In this document: in pieces, positions 33,987-43,339 of the stretch
Numbering within the stretch: the stretch's first letter is position 1
Layout: the number at the start of each line of letters is the position of its first letter
From: an uncultured Alphaproteobacteria bacterium
GTDB lineage: Bacteria; Pseudomonadota; Alphaproteobacteria; Rs-D84
Assembly (NCBI GenBank): GCA_944389135.1
Contig: CALXLG010000007.1
Location: 1 to 55,122 of the forward strand
Reading direction: 5' to 3'
DNA length: 55,122 bases
Notes under the pieces: model-generated
What the model was told of the DNA's origin: nothing
Database searches by the model: none
The model's input: the letters and a program-made list of their open reading frames with translations, nothing else
Position numbers and translations under genes: made by a program

Positions 33987-36900
33987 TTACTTCCACGCCG
34001 CCGGTATTGAGGCGTAATCTGACAACCCAGTCGCACCAGTGTACATATTCTCAACATGACTGGTTTTTGCGGTATTAAAGTAATTATATAAATACGTTCC
34101 GTCTGGCTGGCGTGCTGAAGGCCCTGTTAAACCACTGCATCCATTGAATGTTTTATAGAACATAGAAGTTTTTGGTGTGTTTGATGTAAAGGTTCCAAAT
34201 AACCCCAACGGTATTTCACCCGTCAGCCCACTGCATCCAGAAAATGTACCACTAAACATATACTCTGCCGGCGCACCCTGAATACCTGCAAACAGGTTTT
34301 CTGGTATACTGCCCGTAAGTCCACTGCATCCAGAAAATGTACCACTAAACATACTTTCTGCTGGCGCACCCGTTATCCCTGCAAACAGGTCTGCTGGGAT
34401 ACTGGTCAGGCCACTGCATCCATCAAACGTACCACTAAACATACGCCCTGCCGGCGCACCTCGTATTCCTGCAAACAAATCTGCTGGTATTTCACCAGAA
34501 AGATTACTGCATCCAGAAAATGTACTGAAAAACATACTACCTGCTGGCGCACCCTGTATCCCTGCAAACAGGTCCGCTGGGATACTGGTCAGGCCACTGC
34601 ATCCAGAAAATGTATACGCAAACATACTAATTGCTGGCGCACCCTGAATACCAGCAAACAGGTCCGCAGGGATTTCACCAGTCAGGCCCCTGCATCCATA
34701 AAAGGTATAGTAAAACATACCAAATTCTGGCGCACCCTGAATTCCTGCAAACAGCTTTTCTGGTATACTGCCCGTGAGTCCCGTGCAACCTTTAAATGTA
34801 TTGCTAAACATCTGTTCTGCTGGTGCACCCTGCACACCTGCAAACAGGTCTGCTGGTATTTCACCCGTCAGCCCACTGCATTCAGAAAATGTAGAATAAA
34901 ACCTTGGTTGTGTGCCGTCTGATAATGTTGAAAATACCTTGCCCAAACTGCCCGATATTCCAACAATGTTTTTATTACTACGGAAACTTACTGCCGCAGT
35001 TGATGTACTGCTGCTATATGCAGTTGCCTGACCACCAAGACCGATTGTATATTCACCCGCACTGGCATATGTATGCCTGTATGTCGTTTCCGTTGTATCA
35101 GACTTTGTTATTGTCTCTATCTCACCGTCACCCCAGTCAATCGTATATTCACCTGCCGCACTTATCTTAAAACTAAAACTGCTGGTTGTCGGCGTTGTCG
35201 TTATAAAAAACGACGGTTTAGGCGCACATACACCACCGGCACCACCCCACGCCGTCGGTATGCACGGATAATCTTCTAACCCAGTCGCACCTGTGTACAT
35301 GCCACCGACGTGACTTGATGTGGCGGTATTAAAATAATCATATAAATACGTACCATCTGGCATTCTGACGGATGGTCCCGTCAAATTCCTACAGTTACCA
35401 AAGGCTTGATAAAACATATAATTTTTCGGTGTTTTTGTATCATAATCACCAAATAACCCCAACGGCACAGTACCAGTTAAACCGGAATCCCCCCAAAAAG
35501 TAGCTCTAAACATGCCTTCTGCTGGTGCACCACTTATCTCGCCAAATAAACCTGCAGGAATTTCGCCAGTTAACCCGCTACAACCATAAAATGTAAAAGC
35601 ATACATATAATTTTTTGGCACGCCAGAAACTTCTCCAAACAATCCATCAGGTATACTACCGGTAAGATTACTAGCCAATCCGAACACGCCTGTATACATA
35701 TAATCTGCCGGTGCGCCTGATATACTACCAAACAACCCTGCTGGAATTTCACCGGTTAAACCGCTACAGCCATAAAATGTATAAGCATACATTCTTTCTG
35801 CTGGGGCACCACTTATCTCACCAAATAAATTTTCCGGAATGCCTCCTGTCAGGCTTTTACAATCTTGAAACGTTTGAGCAAACATACGAACTGCGGGAGC
35901 GCCTTTTATGTTACCAAATAATTTTTCTGGAATAGGACCTTGTAAGCCACTACAACCATAAAAAGTTGAATAAAACATATACTCTGCTGGTGCACCACTT
36001 ATCTCACCAAATAAATTTTCCGGTATCCCCCCTGTTAGACTATCACAATATTGAAAAGTTTGAGCAAACATATACTCTGCGGGAGCCCCCCGTATTCCCG
36101 CGAACATGTCCGCTGGGATTTCACCTGTGAGGTCCGTGCACCCATAAAAAGTACCATAAAACATACCTGTTGCTGGCGCACCTTGAATACCACTAAATAA
36201 ATCAGACGGTATACTTGTTATTGGCGTATAACCAAAAGCATATGCAAAAACATACGACGCAGGCGCACCAGAAATTCCAGAGAACAAATCATTAGGTATA
36301 CTTATTAATGACGTATTAGTAAAAGTCATTGCGAACATCCAATCTGTTGGTGCACCTTGAATACCACTAAACAGATTTTCAGTTATACTTGTCAAACCAC
36401 TGCATCCAGAAAATGTAGCATAGAACCTGGGCTGAGTGCCGTCTGATAATGTACTGAATATTTCACCCAAACTGCCTGATATACCAGTAATGTTTGTATT
36501 ATTTAAAAAACTTACTGCTGCGGTTTCCGTATCAGAATTATATGCAGTTGCCTGCCCACCAAGACCGATTGTATATTCACCTGCACTAGCATACGTATGA
36601 CTGTATGTCGTATCCGTTGTATCAGACTTTGTTATTGTCTCGGTTTTGCCATCACCCCAATCAACCGTATATTCACCCGCCGCACTTATCTTAAAACTAA
36701 AACTGCTAGTTGTCGGCGTTGTTGTTATAAAGAAAGATGACTTATTCTGTTTTTCTATCAACCTGTTTACTGCATCTATCGTTGCAACTGTATCTGCCGC
36801 ATATAAGGTCGCATATTCACTGCTGCCATAGTCTGTCGTAGGGGTGCCATTTAATATCTCGTTCGCTTTGTCTACTGCTTTTAATACATATTCCATATTC

Positions 36901-37058
36901 GCTGCATATTTCAGACTATCTTCGTAATACGGTACGTCTATATCCCAGACTTTCTTTATCAGGCTGTGTACGTATTCTACGTTTACTATTTCCGCACTAT
37001 GTGCAGGTACATATGATGTAAATAACAATAATATCGCCAGAAATATTCGCTTTAACAT
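33987..37058 (-). CDS. Exported repeat protein, two PKD/BspA-like modules (surface protein 2)
   Basis: A 1023-residue paralogue of surface protein 1. The signal peptide and the first ~110 residues are almost identical. It has two modules, each a PKD-like WGDG domain followed by ~31-residue repeats (about 11 and 8 by eye) and the GPSxRxPDGTYLY cap. Several first-module repeats have diverged (GGIPENLFGEISGAPAERMYAYTF, TVPLGLFGDYDTK), while the second module is more uniform. It ends in DYASIPAAWK like its relatives. Likely located on the cell surface; no enzymatic motif is seen. Confidence 0.9.
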   Translation of the reverse strand: MLKRIFLAILLLFTSYVPAHSAEIVNVEYVHSLIKKVWDIDVPYYEDSLKYAANMEYVLKAVDKANEILNGTPTTDYGSSEYATLYAADTVATIDAVNRLIEKQNKSSFFITTTPTTSSFSFKISAAGEYTVDWGDGKTETITKSDTTDTTYSHTYASAGEYTIGLGGQATAYNSDTETAAVSFLNNTNITGISGSLGEIFSTLSDGTQPRFYATFSGCSGLTSITENLFSGIQGAPTDWMFAMTFTNTSLISIPNDLFSGISGAPASYVFAYAFGYTPITSIPSDLFSGIQGAPATGMFYGTFYGCTDLTGEIPADMFAGIRGAPAEYMFAQTFQYCDSLTGGIPENLFGEISGAPAEYMFYSTFYGCSGLQGPIPEKLFGNIKGAPAVRMFAQTFQDCKSLTGGIPENLFGEISGAPAERMYAYTFYGCSGLTGEIPAGLFGSISGAPADYMYTGVFGLASNLTGSIPDGLFGEVSGVPKNYMYAFTFYGCSGLTGEIPAGLFGEISGAPAEGMFRATFWGDSGLTGTVPLGLFGDYDTKTPKNYMFYQAFGNCRNLTGPSVRMPDGTYLYDYFNTATSSHVGGMYTGATGLEDYPCIPTAWGGAGGVCAPKPSFFITTTPTTSSFSFKISAAGEYTIDWGDGEIETITKSDTTETTYRHTYASAGEYTIGLGGQATAYSSSTSTAAVSFRSNKNIVGISGSLGKVFSTLSDGTQPRFYSTFSECSGLTGEIPADLFAGVQGAPAEQMFSNTFKGCTGLTGSIPEKLFAGIQGAPEFGMFYYTFYGCRGLTGEIPADLFAGIQGAPAISMFAYTFSGCSGLTSIPADLFAGIQGAPAGSMFFSTFSGCSNLSGEIPADLFAGIRGAPAGRMFSGTFDGCSGLTSIPADLFAGITGAPAESMFSGTFSGCSGLTGSIPENLFAGIQGAPAEYMFSGTFSGCSGLTGEIPLGLFGTFTSNTPKTSMFYKTFNGCSGLTGPSARQPDGTYLYNYFNTAKTSHVENMYTGATGLSDYASIPAAWK

Positions 37059-37192
37059 AGTCCTTTTCCCCCCAACATTGTTTTACATAACCTCAAAAAA
37101 TGCCTATTTTCTGCGGTTCTTTCCCAATGTAGTTATACTTTCATACTTATTAAAGCAAATTTGACTTTTTTTTACAAGAGTCTTTTTTATGC
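37059..37192. repeat. Promoter/leader repeat, copy 2
   Basis: A near-identical copy of 31630-31762, with single-base changes and one extra T. Similarity ends at 37192, immediately before the stop codon of surface protein 3, so the duplicated unit abuts the third paralogue. Confidence 0.9.
37130..37158 (-). promoter_or_regulatory. Promoter of surface protein 2
   Basis: On the minus strand TTGCTT (37153-37158), a 17 bp spacer and TAACTA (37130-37135), at the same place as in copy 1 but with changed -10 bases. Confidence 0.55.
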
Positions 37193-37194
37193 TT

Positions 37195-38745
37195 TTACTT
37201 CCACGCCGTCGGTATTGAACTGTAATCTGACAAGCCTGTACAGTTATAATACATATCACGCGCAGCAGAACTTGCGGTATTAAAATAATTGTACAAATAC
37301 GTACCATCCGGCATTCGGGCTGATGGTCCTGTCAACTTGTTACAATTATAAAAAGTATTAACAAACATATTTGTCCTTGCTGTATTTGATGTGAAAGTAC
37401 CAAACATTCCTAACGGTATTTCACCGGAAAGTTCTGTACAACCTTCAAATGTAGCTTGATACATATAATCTGCTGGTGCGCCATTTATTCGTGAAAACAA
37501 AGGCCCTTCTATAGTTTTTAGCTTGGTACAAGTAAGAAAAGTACCATTAAACATAAATGTAGCTGGTCGCCCATATATCCCTGCAAACAAGTTTGCAGGG
37601 ATAGACTCTATACCAGACTGACGAAAAGTCGTTTGAAACATGCCATACGCAGGCTCGCCCTGTACACCTGCAAATAAATTTTCTGGAATTTCTGATATGC
37701 CGGAACATCCCCAGAACGTAGATTGAAACATCTGTTGCGCAGGTTTCCCCTGAATACCTGCAAACAAGTTTTCTGAGATTTTTGTCAAACCGCTACAATT
37801 TGCAAAAGCACTATAAAACATGCTTTGCGCTGGTGCACCTTGAATTCCAGCAAACAAATTGCCCGGGATTTCCCCAGTTAAACCACTACAGCCCTCAAAA
37901 ACACGATAAAACACAAACGGTTGTGGCGAACCATTTAATCCGGCAAACAGATTTTCTGGAATTTCACCAGTGAAACCACTGCATCCATAGAAAGTATTGT
38001 CAAACATATTTGATACAGGTTGCCCAGTAACACCAGCAAATAAGTTTTCTGGTATATTACTTTTTATATTGGTACAATTATAGAATGTTTGATAAAACCT
38101 TGGTTGTCCCCCATTAGCTAACGTACTAAAGACCTCTCCTAAACTGCCAGATATTTTTGCGATATTTTTATTAGCATTGAAACTTACTGCTGCGGTTGTT
38201 GTATTAGAATTATATAAAGTTGCCTTTCCCCCAAGACCAATTATGTATTCTCCTGATCTAGCATAAGTATGACTATATGTTTTGGTTGTTGTATCTGTTT
38301 TCGTTATCTCATCTATATTACCGTCACCCCAGTCAATCGTATACTCTCCCGCCGCACTTATCTTAAAACTAAAACTGCTTGTAGATGAAGTAGTTGTTAT
38401 AAAGAACACAGAATTCAACTGCTTTACTATCAAATTATTTACTGCATCTATCGTTGCAACTGTGTCGACAGCTCGCTTCGTCGCATAACGCGTATCAGTT
38501 CCATACGAAGAGGTCTCCCTACCATTTAAAATCTCGTTTGCCCTATCTACTACTTTTAATAAATATTCCATATTGGCAACCATTTTTGCATTCTCTAAAA
38601 AATAAGGAACATCTATCTGCCATGTTTGTGTAATCAATTTATGAATATATTCAACATTCACAACTTGTGCGGCATTAACTGTTGACACGTTCATGCCAAC
38701 AAACAACAAATAAACTATAAAAAAAATACGTTTTAGTATTTTCAT
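37195..38745 (-). CDS. Exported repeat protein, one PKD/BspA-like module (surface protein 3)
   Basis: A 516-residue member of the same family with one module. It has a signal peptide (MKILKRIFFIVYLLFVG..., cleavage near VNA-AQ), the helical N-terminal region with VNVEYIHKLI and ANEILNG, one PKD-like domain (IDWGDGNIDEI), about eight ~31-residue repeats (for example GCSGISEIPENLFAGVQGEP) and the end DYSSIPTAWK. It is the most diverged of the three, with repeats less alike, so it may be the older form. It follows the 122-residue exported gene by 36 bp on the same strand. Confidence 0.9.
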   Translation of the reverse strand: MKILKRIFFIVYLLFVGMNVSTVNAAQVVNVEYIHKLITQTWQIDVPYFLENAKMVANMEYLLKVVDRANEILNGRETSSYGTDTRYATKRAVDTVATIDAVNNLIVKQLNSVFFITTTSSTSSFSFKISAAGEYTIDWGDGNIDEITKTDTTTKTYSHTYARSGEYIIGLGGKATLYNSNTTTAAVSFNANKNIAKISGSLGEVFSTLANGGQPRFYQTFYNCTNIKSNIPENLFAGVTGQPVSNMFDNTFYGCSGFTGEIPENLFAGLNGSPQPFVFYRVFEGCSGLTGEIPGNLFAGIQGAPAQSMFYSAFANCSGLTKISENLFAGIQGKPAQQMFQSTFWGCSGISEIPENLFAGVQGEPAYGMFQTTFRQSGIESIPANLFAGIYGRPATFMFNGTFLTCTKLKTIEGPLFSRINGAPADYMYQATFEGCTELSGEIPLGMFGTFTSNTARTNMFVNTFYNCNKLTGPSARMPDGTYLYNYFNTASSAARDMYYNCTGLSDYSSIPTAWK

Positions 38746-38781
38746 ATAAAATTATTCTATTAAAAACAATTTTTAAACACT

Positions 38782-39150
38782 TTAATTCGCCGCAGGCAAC
38801 GTAGGCGTATTAACATACATAACACCAGAAACATTATATGTTCCTTGCAATGTTTGATTTGTTCCTGACGCAACATCCACCTTTGTTGTCAATGCATTTT
38901 TTACCGCCAGCGCACTAGGATATTTTGTATTGTCGCTAAATGTTGTATTCAAACTTGAAACTTTGTTTGACTTGTCCTCTTTTCCAACAATCGCATCCGC
39001 TATTTTCTGTGCTAATTCTGAAGTATTTAGCTTTAACGCCAACCTCTCTGTCAAATATCCTGCAGATACAACATCAGCAAAAGCTACCCCTTGTGGAAGC
39101 ATGCCCACAACCACACAAAACACACAAATCGCACGTTTTATTATTCTCAT
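38782..39150 (-). CDS. Small exported protein with LQGTY C-terminal motif
   Basis: A 122-residue protein with a signal peptide (cleavage near AFA-DV). Near the N-terminus, VVSAGYLTERLALKLNTSE resembles in layout the VNVEYVHSLI start of the surface proteins. The middle, KVSSLNTTFSDNTKYPSA and LAVKNALTTKVD, looks like a phage-fibre or trimerisation-type segment. The C-terminus LQGTYNVSGVMYVNTPTLP matches the end of the 199-residue protein at 31831-32430. The ATG directly follows a GAGAGAG tract. It is probably first in an operon with surface protein 3. The function is unknown. Confidence 0.8.
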   Translation of the reverse strand: MRIIKRAICVFCVVVGMLPQGVAFADVVSAGYLTERLALKLNTSELAQKIADAIVGKEDKSNKVSSLNTTFSDNTKYPSALAVKNALTTKVDVASGTNQTLQGTYNVSGVMYVNTPTLPAAN

Positions 39151-39199
39151 CTCTCTCTACAAGCAACTTGTTTTATTATATAAAAAAAATTTTTTTTTA

Positions 39200-39865
39200 T
39201 CAATTAAATTTTCTAAAACCAGTTGCGACAATAAACATTTCTACGGAATCTTTTCGTGATGCAGGTGGCTTTATATGATGCACATTATCAAAGCGTTCTT
39301 TTATCTGCTTTAACAATTCACCTGTTGTTCCACCTGTAAAAGACTTTGCAACAAAAGTACCACCTGGCTTCAAAGCACGCACTGCAAAATCAAATGCATA
39401 TTCCAACAATACCATTTGACGCAAATGGTCCGTCTTTTTATGCCCGACAGTATTTGGCGCCATATCCGACATAACAACATCTACATTACCATGAGTTGCG
39501 GAATCCGTAGGTAAATTTAACTTTTCTGTCAACCAATCCAGCGCAGCATCTGTTGTAAAATCGCCTTGATAAAACTCAACACCTGGAATTGGTACAATTT
39601 CTAACAAATCCATTGCAAAAACACGAGAATGCGGGAAAGTTCGCATAACATATTGCGACCATGAACCTGGCGCAGCCCCTAAATCAACCACAACCTGCCC
39701 GTCTTTTAGGAAATTAAACCGCTCGTTCATTTCTATCAACTTATACGCCGCACGCGCACGATAGCCTTCTTTGTGTGCACGTGCAACATATGGGTCAGCT
39801 GCCTGACGCTGTATCCACGTAGCAGAAGATTTTTTTGAAGCAATTTTTTTATTTAATATTTTCAT
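39200..39865 (-). CDS. rlmE: 23S rRNA (uridine-2'-O-)-methyltransferase RlmE (FtsJ)
   Basis: A 221-residue FtsJ/RrmJ methyltransferase modifying U2552 of 23S rRNA. It has the RARAAYKLIEMNERF start, the SAM motif VVDLGAAPGSWSQYV, VMSDMAPNTVGHKKTDH and GGTFVAKSFTGG, giving the K-D-K-E catalytic set of the family. The C-terminal HIKPPASRKDSVEMFIVATGF is typical. It lies 15 bp after the M-domain protein and is probably co-transcribed with it. Confidence 0.95.
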   Translation of the reverse strand: MKILNKKIASKKSSATWIQRQAADPYVARAHKEGYRARAAYKLIEMNERFNFLKDGQVVVDLGAAPGSWSQYVMRTFPHSRVFAMDLLEIVPIPGVEFYQGDFTTDAALDWLTEKLNLPTDSATHGNVDVVMSDMAPNTVGHKKTDHLRQMVLLEYAFDFAVRALKPGGTFVAKSFTGGTTGELLKQIKERFDNVHHIKPPASRKDSVEMFIVATGFRKFN

Positions 39866-39880
39866 TTCTTGTATTCAAAT

Positions 39881-40387
39881 TTATTGAATGCCTGACTTTT
39901 TCATTTTTTCCATTACTGCTTCCATTCCGCCCATGCGCTGAATCATCGCCATCTGCTGACGCATTTTAGTATATTGCTTTATAATATGCTCTACGTCACG
40001 AACAGTACAACCTGCCTTTTCCGCAATACGAGCCTTGGCATTTGCAAAAATCTTTTCTGGGTCAGCACGTTCTTCTACAGTCATTGCTTCTAATATTTTT
40101 ATCTGGGCATCAACACTGCCATCTTTGATTTTTTCTTTCATCGCAGACACTGCCCCTGACATACCTGGAACCATTTTTAACAGTCCGCTAAAATTACTCA
40201 TCTTTTTTATCTGCTTTAGCTGCGCCAACATATCGTTCATATCAAATTGACCAGACATCATACGCTGGGCGGTTTCTTTCATACCACTTGGAATTTTATC
40301 TTCCATTTTCTTCAGTTCTTTTTCATCAATCTGGACATCTGAAGTTTCTTTGATTTTTTCCGCTTTCTTTTTTCCGAAACCAAACAT
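39881..40387 (-). CDS. Stand-alone SRP54 M-domain protein
   Basis: A 168-residue protein that aligns by eye with the C-terminal M domain of Ffh. It has FDMNDMLAQLKQIKKMSNFS, LLKMVPGM, the EAMTVEERADPEKI stretch, a RIAEKAGCTVRDVEHIIKQY segment and a Met-rich tail (MRQQMAMIQRMGGMEAVMEKM). There is no GTPase (NG) domain; the N-terminus is a short basic start (MFGFGKKK) and an acidic linker. The signature loop that binds SRP RNA in Ffh (GSRxxRIAxGSG) is altered to NAKARIAEKAG. It may bind hydrophobic segments or RNA, or compete with Ffh. It sits between uvrA (24 bp) and rlmE. Confidence 0.82.
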   Translation of the reverse strand: MFGFGKKKAEKIKETSDVQIDEKELKKMEDKIPSGMKETAQRMMSGQFDMNDMLAQLKQIKKMSNFSGLLKMVPGMSGAVSAMKEKIKDGSVDAQIKILEAMTVEERADPEKIFANAKARIAEKAGCTVRDVEHIIKQYTKMRQQMAMIQRMGGMEAVMEKMKKSGIQ

Positions 40388-40411
40388 ATTTTTACTCCTT
40401 TTCTTTGAATT

Positions 40412-43270
40412 TTATTTTTTCTTTGGCGCTTTGTCCAGATACTTCTTTAAGTATTTTCCTGTTAAAGATTCAGGGTTAGTCGCAACTTGTTCTGGTGTGC
40501 CTGTTGCAATTACTTTACCACCACCTGCCCCACCAGTTGGTCCTAAATCAATAATCCAATCTGCCGTTTTTATAACTTCTAAGTTATGCTCAATTACAAT
40601 TACTGTATTACCTTGGTCCACCAATTCATGCAAAACCGACAGCAACATTTTTATATCTTCAAAATGCAACCCCGTTGTCGGTTCATCCAAAATATATATA
40701 GTCTGACCTGTGCTGCGTGCAGCAAGTTCCTTGGACAGTTTTATACGTTGCGCTTCGCCTCCCGATAAATCAAGTGAACTTTGCCCTAACTTTATATAAT
40801 CTAAGCCAACACGTTTTAATAATTCTAACTTACGCGCAATCTGCGGAACATTTATAAAGAATCTATACGCTTCGTCTACCGTCATATTCAAGACATCTGC
40901 AATTGACTTACCCTTATATTTTACCGCCAGCGTCTCGTCATTATATCTTGCACCATGGCACTTATCACATTCTACATATACGTCCGCCAAAAAGTTCATT
41001 TCTATCTTTATCTGGCCATCACCTTGGCACGCTTCGCATCGCCCACCTTTTACATTAAATGAAAAGCGTCCCGATGAATAACCACGAGCTTTAGCTTCTG
41101 GCAGTGCCGCAAAGAAATCACGAATATTCGTAAACACGCCTGTATATGTTGCAGGATTACTGCGTGGCGTACGTCCAATTGGCGACTGGTCAATATCAAC
41201 AACCTTGTCAACATTTTCCATACCGCGAATTATATCGTGCTTACCAGCCTCTATCTTAGAATTATAAAGCGCGCGCATTAATGCGGGATACAAAGTATCC
41301 AATAACAATGTAGATTTACCAGAACCAGACACACCTGTCAGTGCAATAAACTTGCCCAACGGGAAATCCACGTTTATATTCTTTAGGTTATTTTCACACG
41401 CACCATAAATAGAAATCATATTACCGTTACCGGCACGACGCTTTTTAGGTACTTCTATCTTACGTGCACCAGATAAGTATTGTCCTGTCAAAGAATCTGG
41501 ACATTTTATTACATCACTTGGCTTACCTGCTGCAACGACATTACCACCATTAACACCTGCACCACGCCCAATATCAACTAAAAAGTCCGCGGCTCGCATT
41601 GCATCTTCATCATGCTCTACAACGATTACAGTATTGTCCTTGTCTCGCAACATTTTCAAAGTATCTAACAGCTTATCATTATCGCTTTGATGAAGACCAA
41701 TAGAAGGTTCGTCCAACACATATAAAACACCAGATAAACCGCTGCCAATCTGTGAAGCCAATCTTATACGCTGTGCTTCACCCCCCGATAACGTACCGGA
41801 CATTCTTGATAAGGTTAAATACCCAAGTCCAACATTTTGTAAGAACTGCAGACGGCTTGTTATTTCACGCAAGATTATTCTGGCAATATCATTTTCTTTC
41901 TGAGACAAACAATTAGGCAAATTATCAAACCAGCGCAAAGAATCATCTACAGACATATCACATACGTCCATAATATCTTTATTGTTTATCTTTACACATA
42001 ACGCTTGTATATTTAAACGCTTACCATGACATACCGGGCACGGCTTTTCTGATTGATATTTTGCCAATTCTGTTCGCATTGCTTCAGAATCAGATTCACG
42101 CCAACGACGTTCTATATTAGGTATAACACCTTCATACGGTTTTTCATAAACAAAACCGTTCCAGTTAATTTTTATTGGCTCGTCCCCACTGCCATATAAA
42201 ATAATATTTTTCTGTTCTTCAGTCAGTGTATGCCAAGGCTTAGTTAACGGTATCTTATACTTTTTATGCAATGCATCTAATAAATGCTCAAACTGACTAA
42301 GCATACCACCACGCGACCAAGGTGCAATTGCACCGTCCAAAATAGATTTTGACGGGTCTGGGATAACTAAATCTGGCGACATATTTAACTGTACGCCCAA
42401 ACCATCACAAGCACTACACGCACCCATTGGCGCATTAAAAGAAAATAAGCGAGGCTCTATTTTTGGAACTGTAAAACCACTAACCGGACACGCATAATTC
42501 TGAGAATACAGAACATCTTCATTTGTATCCAAACGCCTTACCAGAACAGAACCAGGGACCAAACGTAACGAGCCTTCAAATGAAGAATACATTCTTGAAC
42601 GAAATTCTTCCAAATCTGACTCTGTTGCGTTTTCAGACGGCATCTGAAGTCTATCTACAATTACAAAAATGCTGTGCTTTTTATTTTTATCCAATGGCGG
42701 AACAGCAGACAAATCATATAACTCATCATCAATTATTGCGCGCTGATACCCCTGCTTTATTAAGAACGCAATTTCTTTTCTATATTCACCTTTACGTTCA
42801 CGAACAAGTGGTGCCATAATAAAAACTTTCGTTCCCGCCGGAATTTTCATTGTCCAATCAACCATTTCCCCAATGGTCTGAGATTTTATAGGCAACCCCG
42901 TCACAGGTGAATGAGGAATTCCGATACGCGCCCACAAAAGTCGTAGATAATCATAAATTTCTGTAACTGTTCCAACCGTAGAACGTGGGTTTTTTGACGT
43001 AGTTTTCTGTTCTATTGAAATAGCCGGTGCCAAGCCTTCTATTGTATCAACATCAGGCTTTTTCTGCATATCTAAGAACTGACGCGCGTATGAAGACAAA
43101 GACTCTACATACCTGCGCTGGCCTTCGGCATAAATAGTATTAAAAGCCAAGGACGATTTACCCGAACCGGATACGCCAGTAAAGACCACCAACTTATTTT
43201 TTGGTATGTCTAGGTTAATATTTTTAAGATTATTTTCGCGTGCACCGCGAATTTTTATTATTCCACTCAT
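40412..43270 (-). CDS. uvrA: Excinuclease ABC subunit A
   Basis: A 952-residue UvrA, the damage-sensing ATPase of nucleotide excision repair. There are two ABC units with Walker [13 protein letters not shown] and [12 protein letters not shown], two signature motifs (LSGGEAQRI), and two Walker B regions ([20 protein letters not shown]). Zinc modules include [16 protein letters not shown] in the first half and [16 protein letters not shown] in the second. The length is normal. The end of the protein (DKAPKKK) and all motifs are intact. Confidence 0.97.
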   Translation of the reverse strand: MSGIIKIRGARENNLKNINLDIPKNKLVVFTGVSGSGKSSLAFNTIYAEGQRRYVESLSSYARQFLDMQKKPDVDTIEGLAPAISIEQKTTSKNPRSTVGTVTEIYDYLRLLWARIGIPHSPVTGLPIKSQTIGEMVDWTMKIPAGTKVFIMAPLVRERKGEYRKEIAFLIKQGYQRAIIDDELYDLSAVPPLDKNKKHSIFVIVDRLQMPSENATESDLEEFRSRMYSSFEGSLRLVPGSVLVRRLDTNEDVLYSQNYACPVSGFTVPKIEPRLFSFNAPMGACSACDGLGVQLNMSPDLVIPDPSKSILDGAIAPWSRGGMLSQFEHLLDALHKKYKIPLTKPWHTLTEEQKNIILYGSGDEPIKINWNGFVYEKPYEGVIPNIERRWRESDSEAMRTELAKYQSEKPCPVCHGKRLNIQALCVKINNKDIMDVCDMSVDDSLRWFDNLPNCLSQKENDIARIILREITSRLQFLQNVGLGYLTLSRMSGTLSGGEAQRIRLASQIGSGLSGVLYVLDEPSIGLHQSDNDKLLDTLKMLRDKDNTVIVVEHDEDAMRAADFLVDIGRGAGVNGGNVVAAGKPSDVIKCPDSLTGQYLSGARKIEVPKKRRAGNGNMISIYGACENNLKNINVDFPLGKFIALTGVSGSGKSTLLLDTLYPALMRALYNSKIEAGKHDIIRGMENVDKVVDIDQSPIGRTPRSNPATYTGVFTNIRDFFAALPEAKARGYSSGRFSFNVKGGRCEACQGDGQIKIEMNFLADVYVECDKCHGARYNDETLAVKYKGKSIADVLNMTVDEAYRFFINVPQIARKLELLKRVGLDYIKLGQSSLDLSGGEAQRIKLSKELAARSTGQTIYILDEPTTGLHFEDIKMLLSVLHELVDQGNTVIVIEHNLEVIKTADWIIDLGPTGGAGGGKVIATGTPEQVATNPESLTGKYLKKYLDKAPKKK

Positions 43271-43310
43271 GCTAAGAAATATAGCTAAAATATTATAAAA
43301 TTCAATAGAA

Positions 43311-43332
43311 CGGGCGAAATTTCTTTCGCCCG
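43311..43332. terminator. GC-rich hairpin between the RodZ-like gene and uvrA
   Basis: A perfect 9 bp stem CGGGCGAAA/TTTCGCCCG with loop TTTC, 8 bp after the RodZ-like stop. The following T-tract is weak, so it may terminate only partly or protect the 3' end. Confidence 0.55.
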
Positions 43333-43339
43333 CTTAGCT

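Noticed and set aside
36646-36831. Plus-strand frame repeated at 31187-31402 and 36646-36831 with the same ending
   Set aside because: It is the antisense of the nearly identical N-terminal coding region of surface proteins 1 and 2, so its conservation reflects the duplication.
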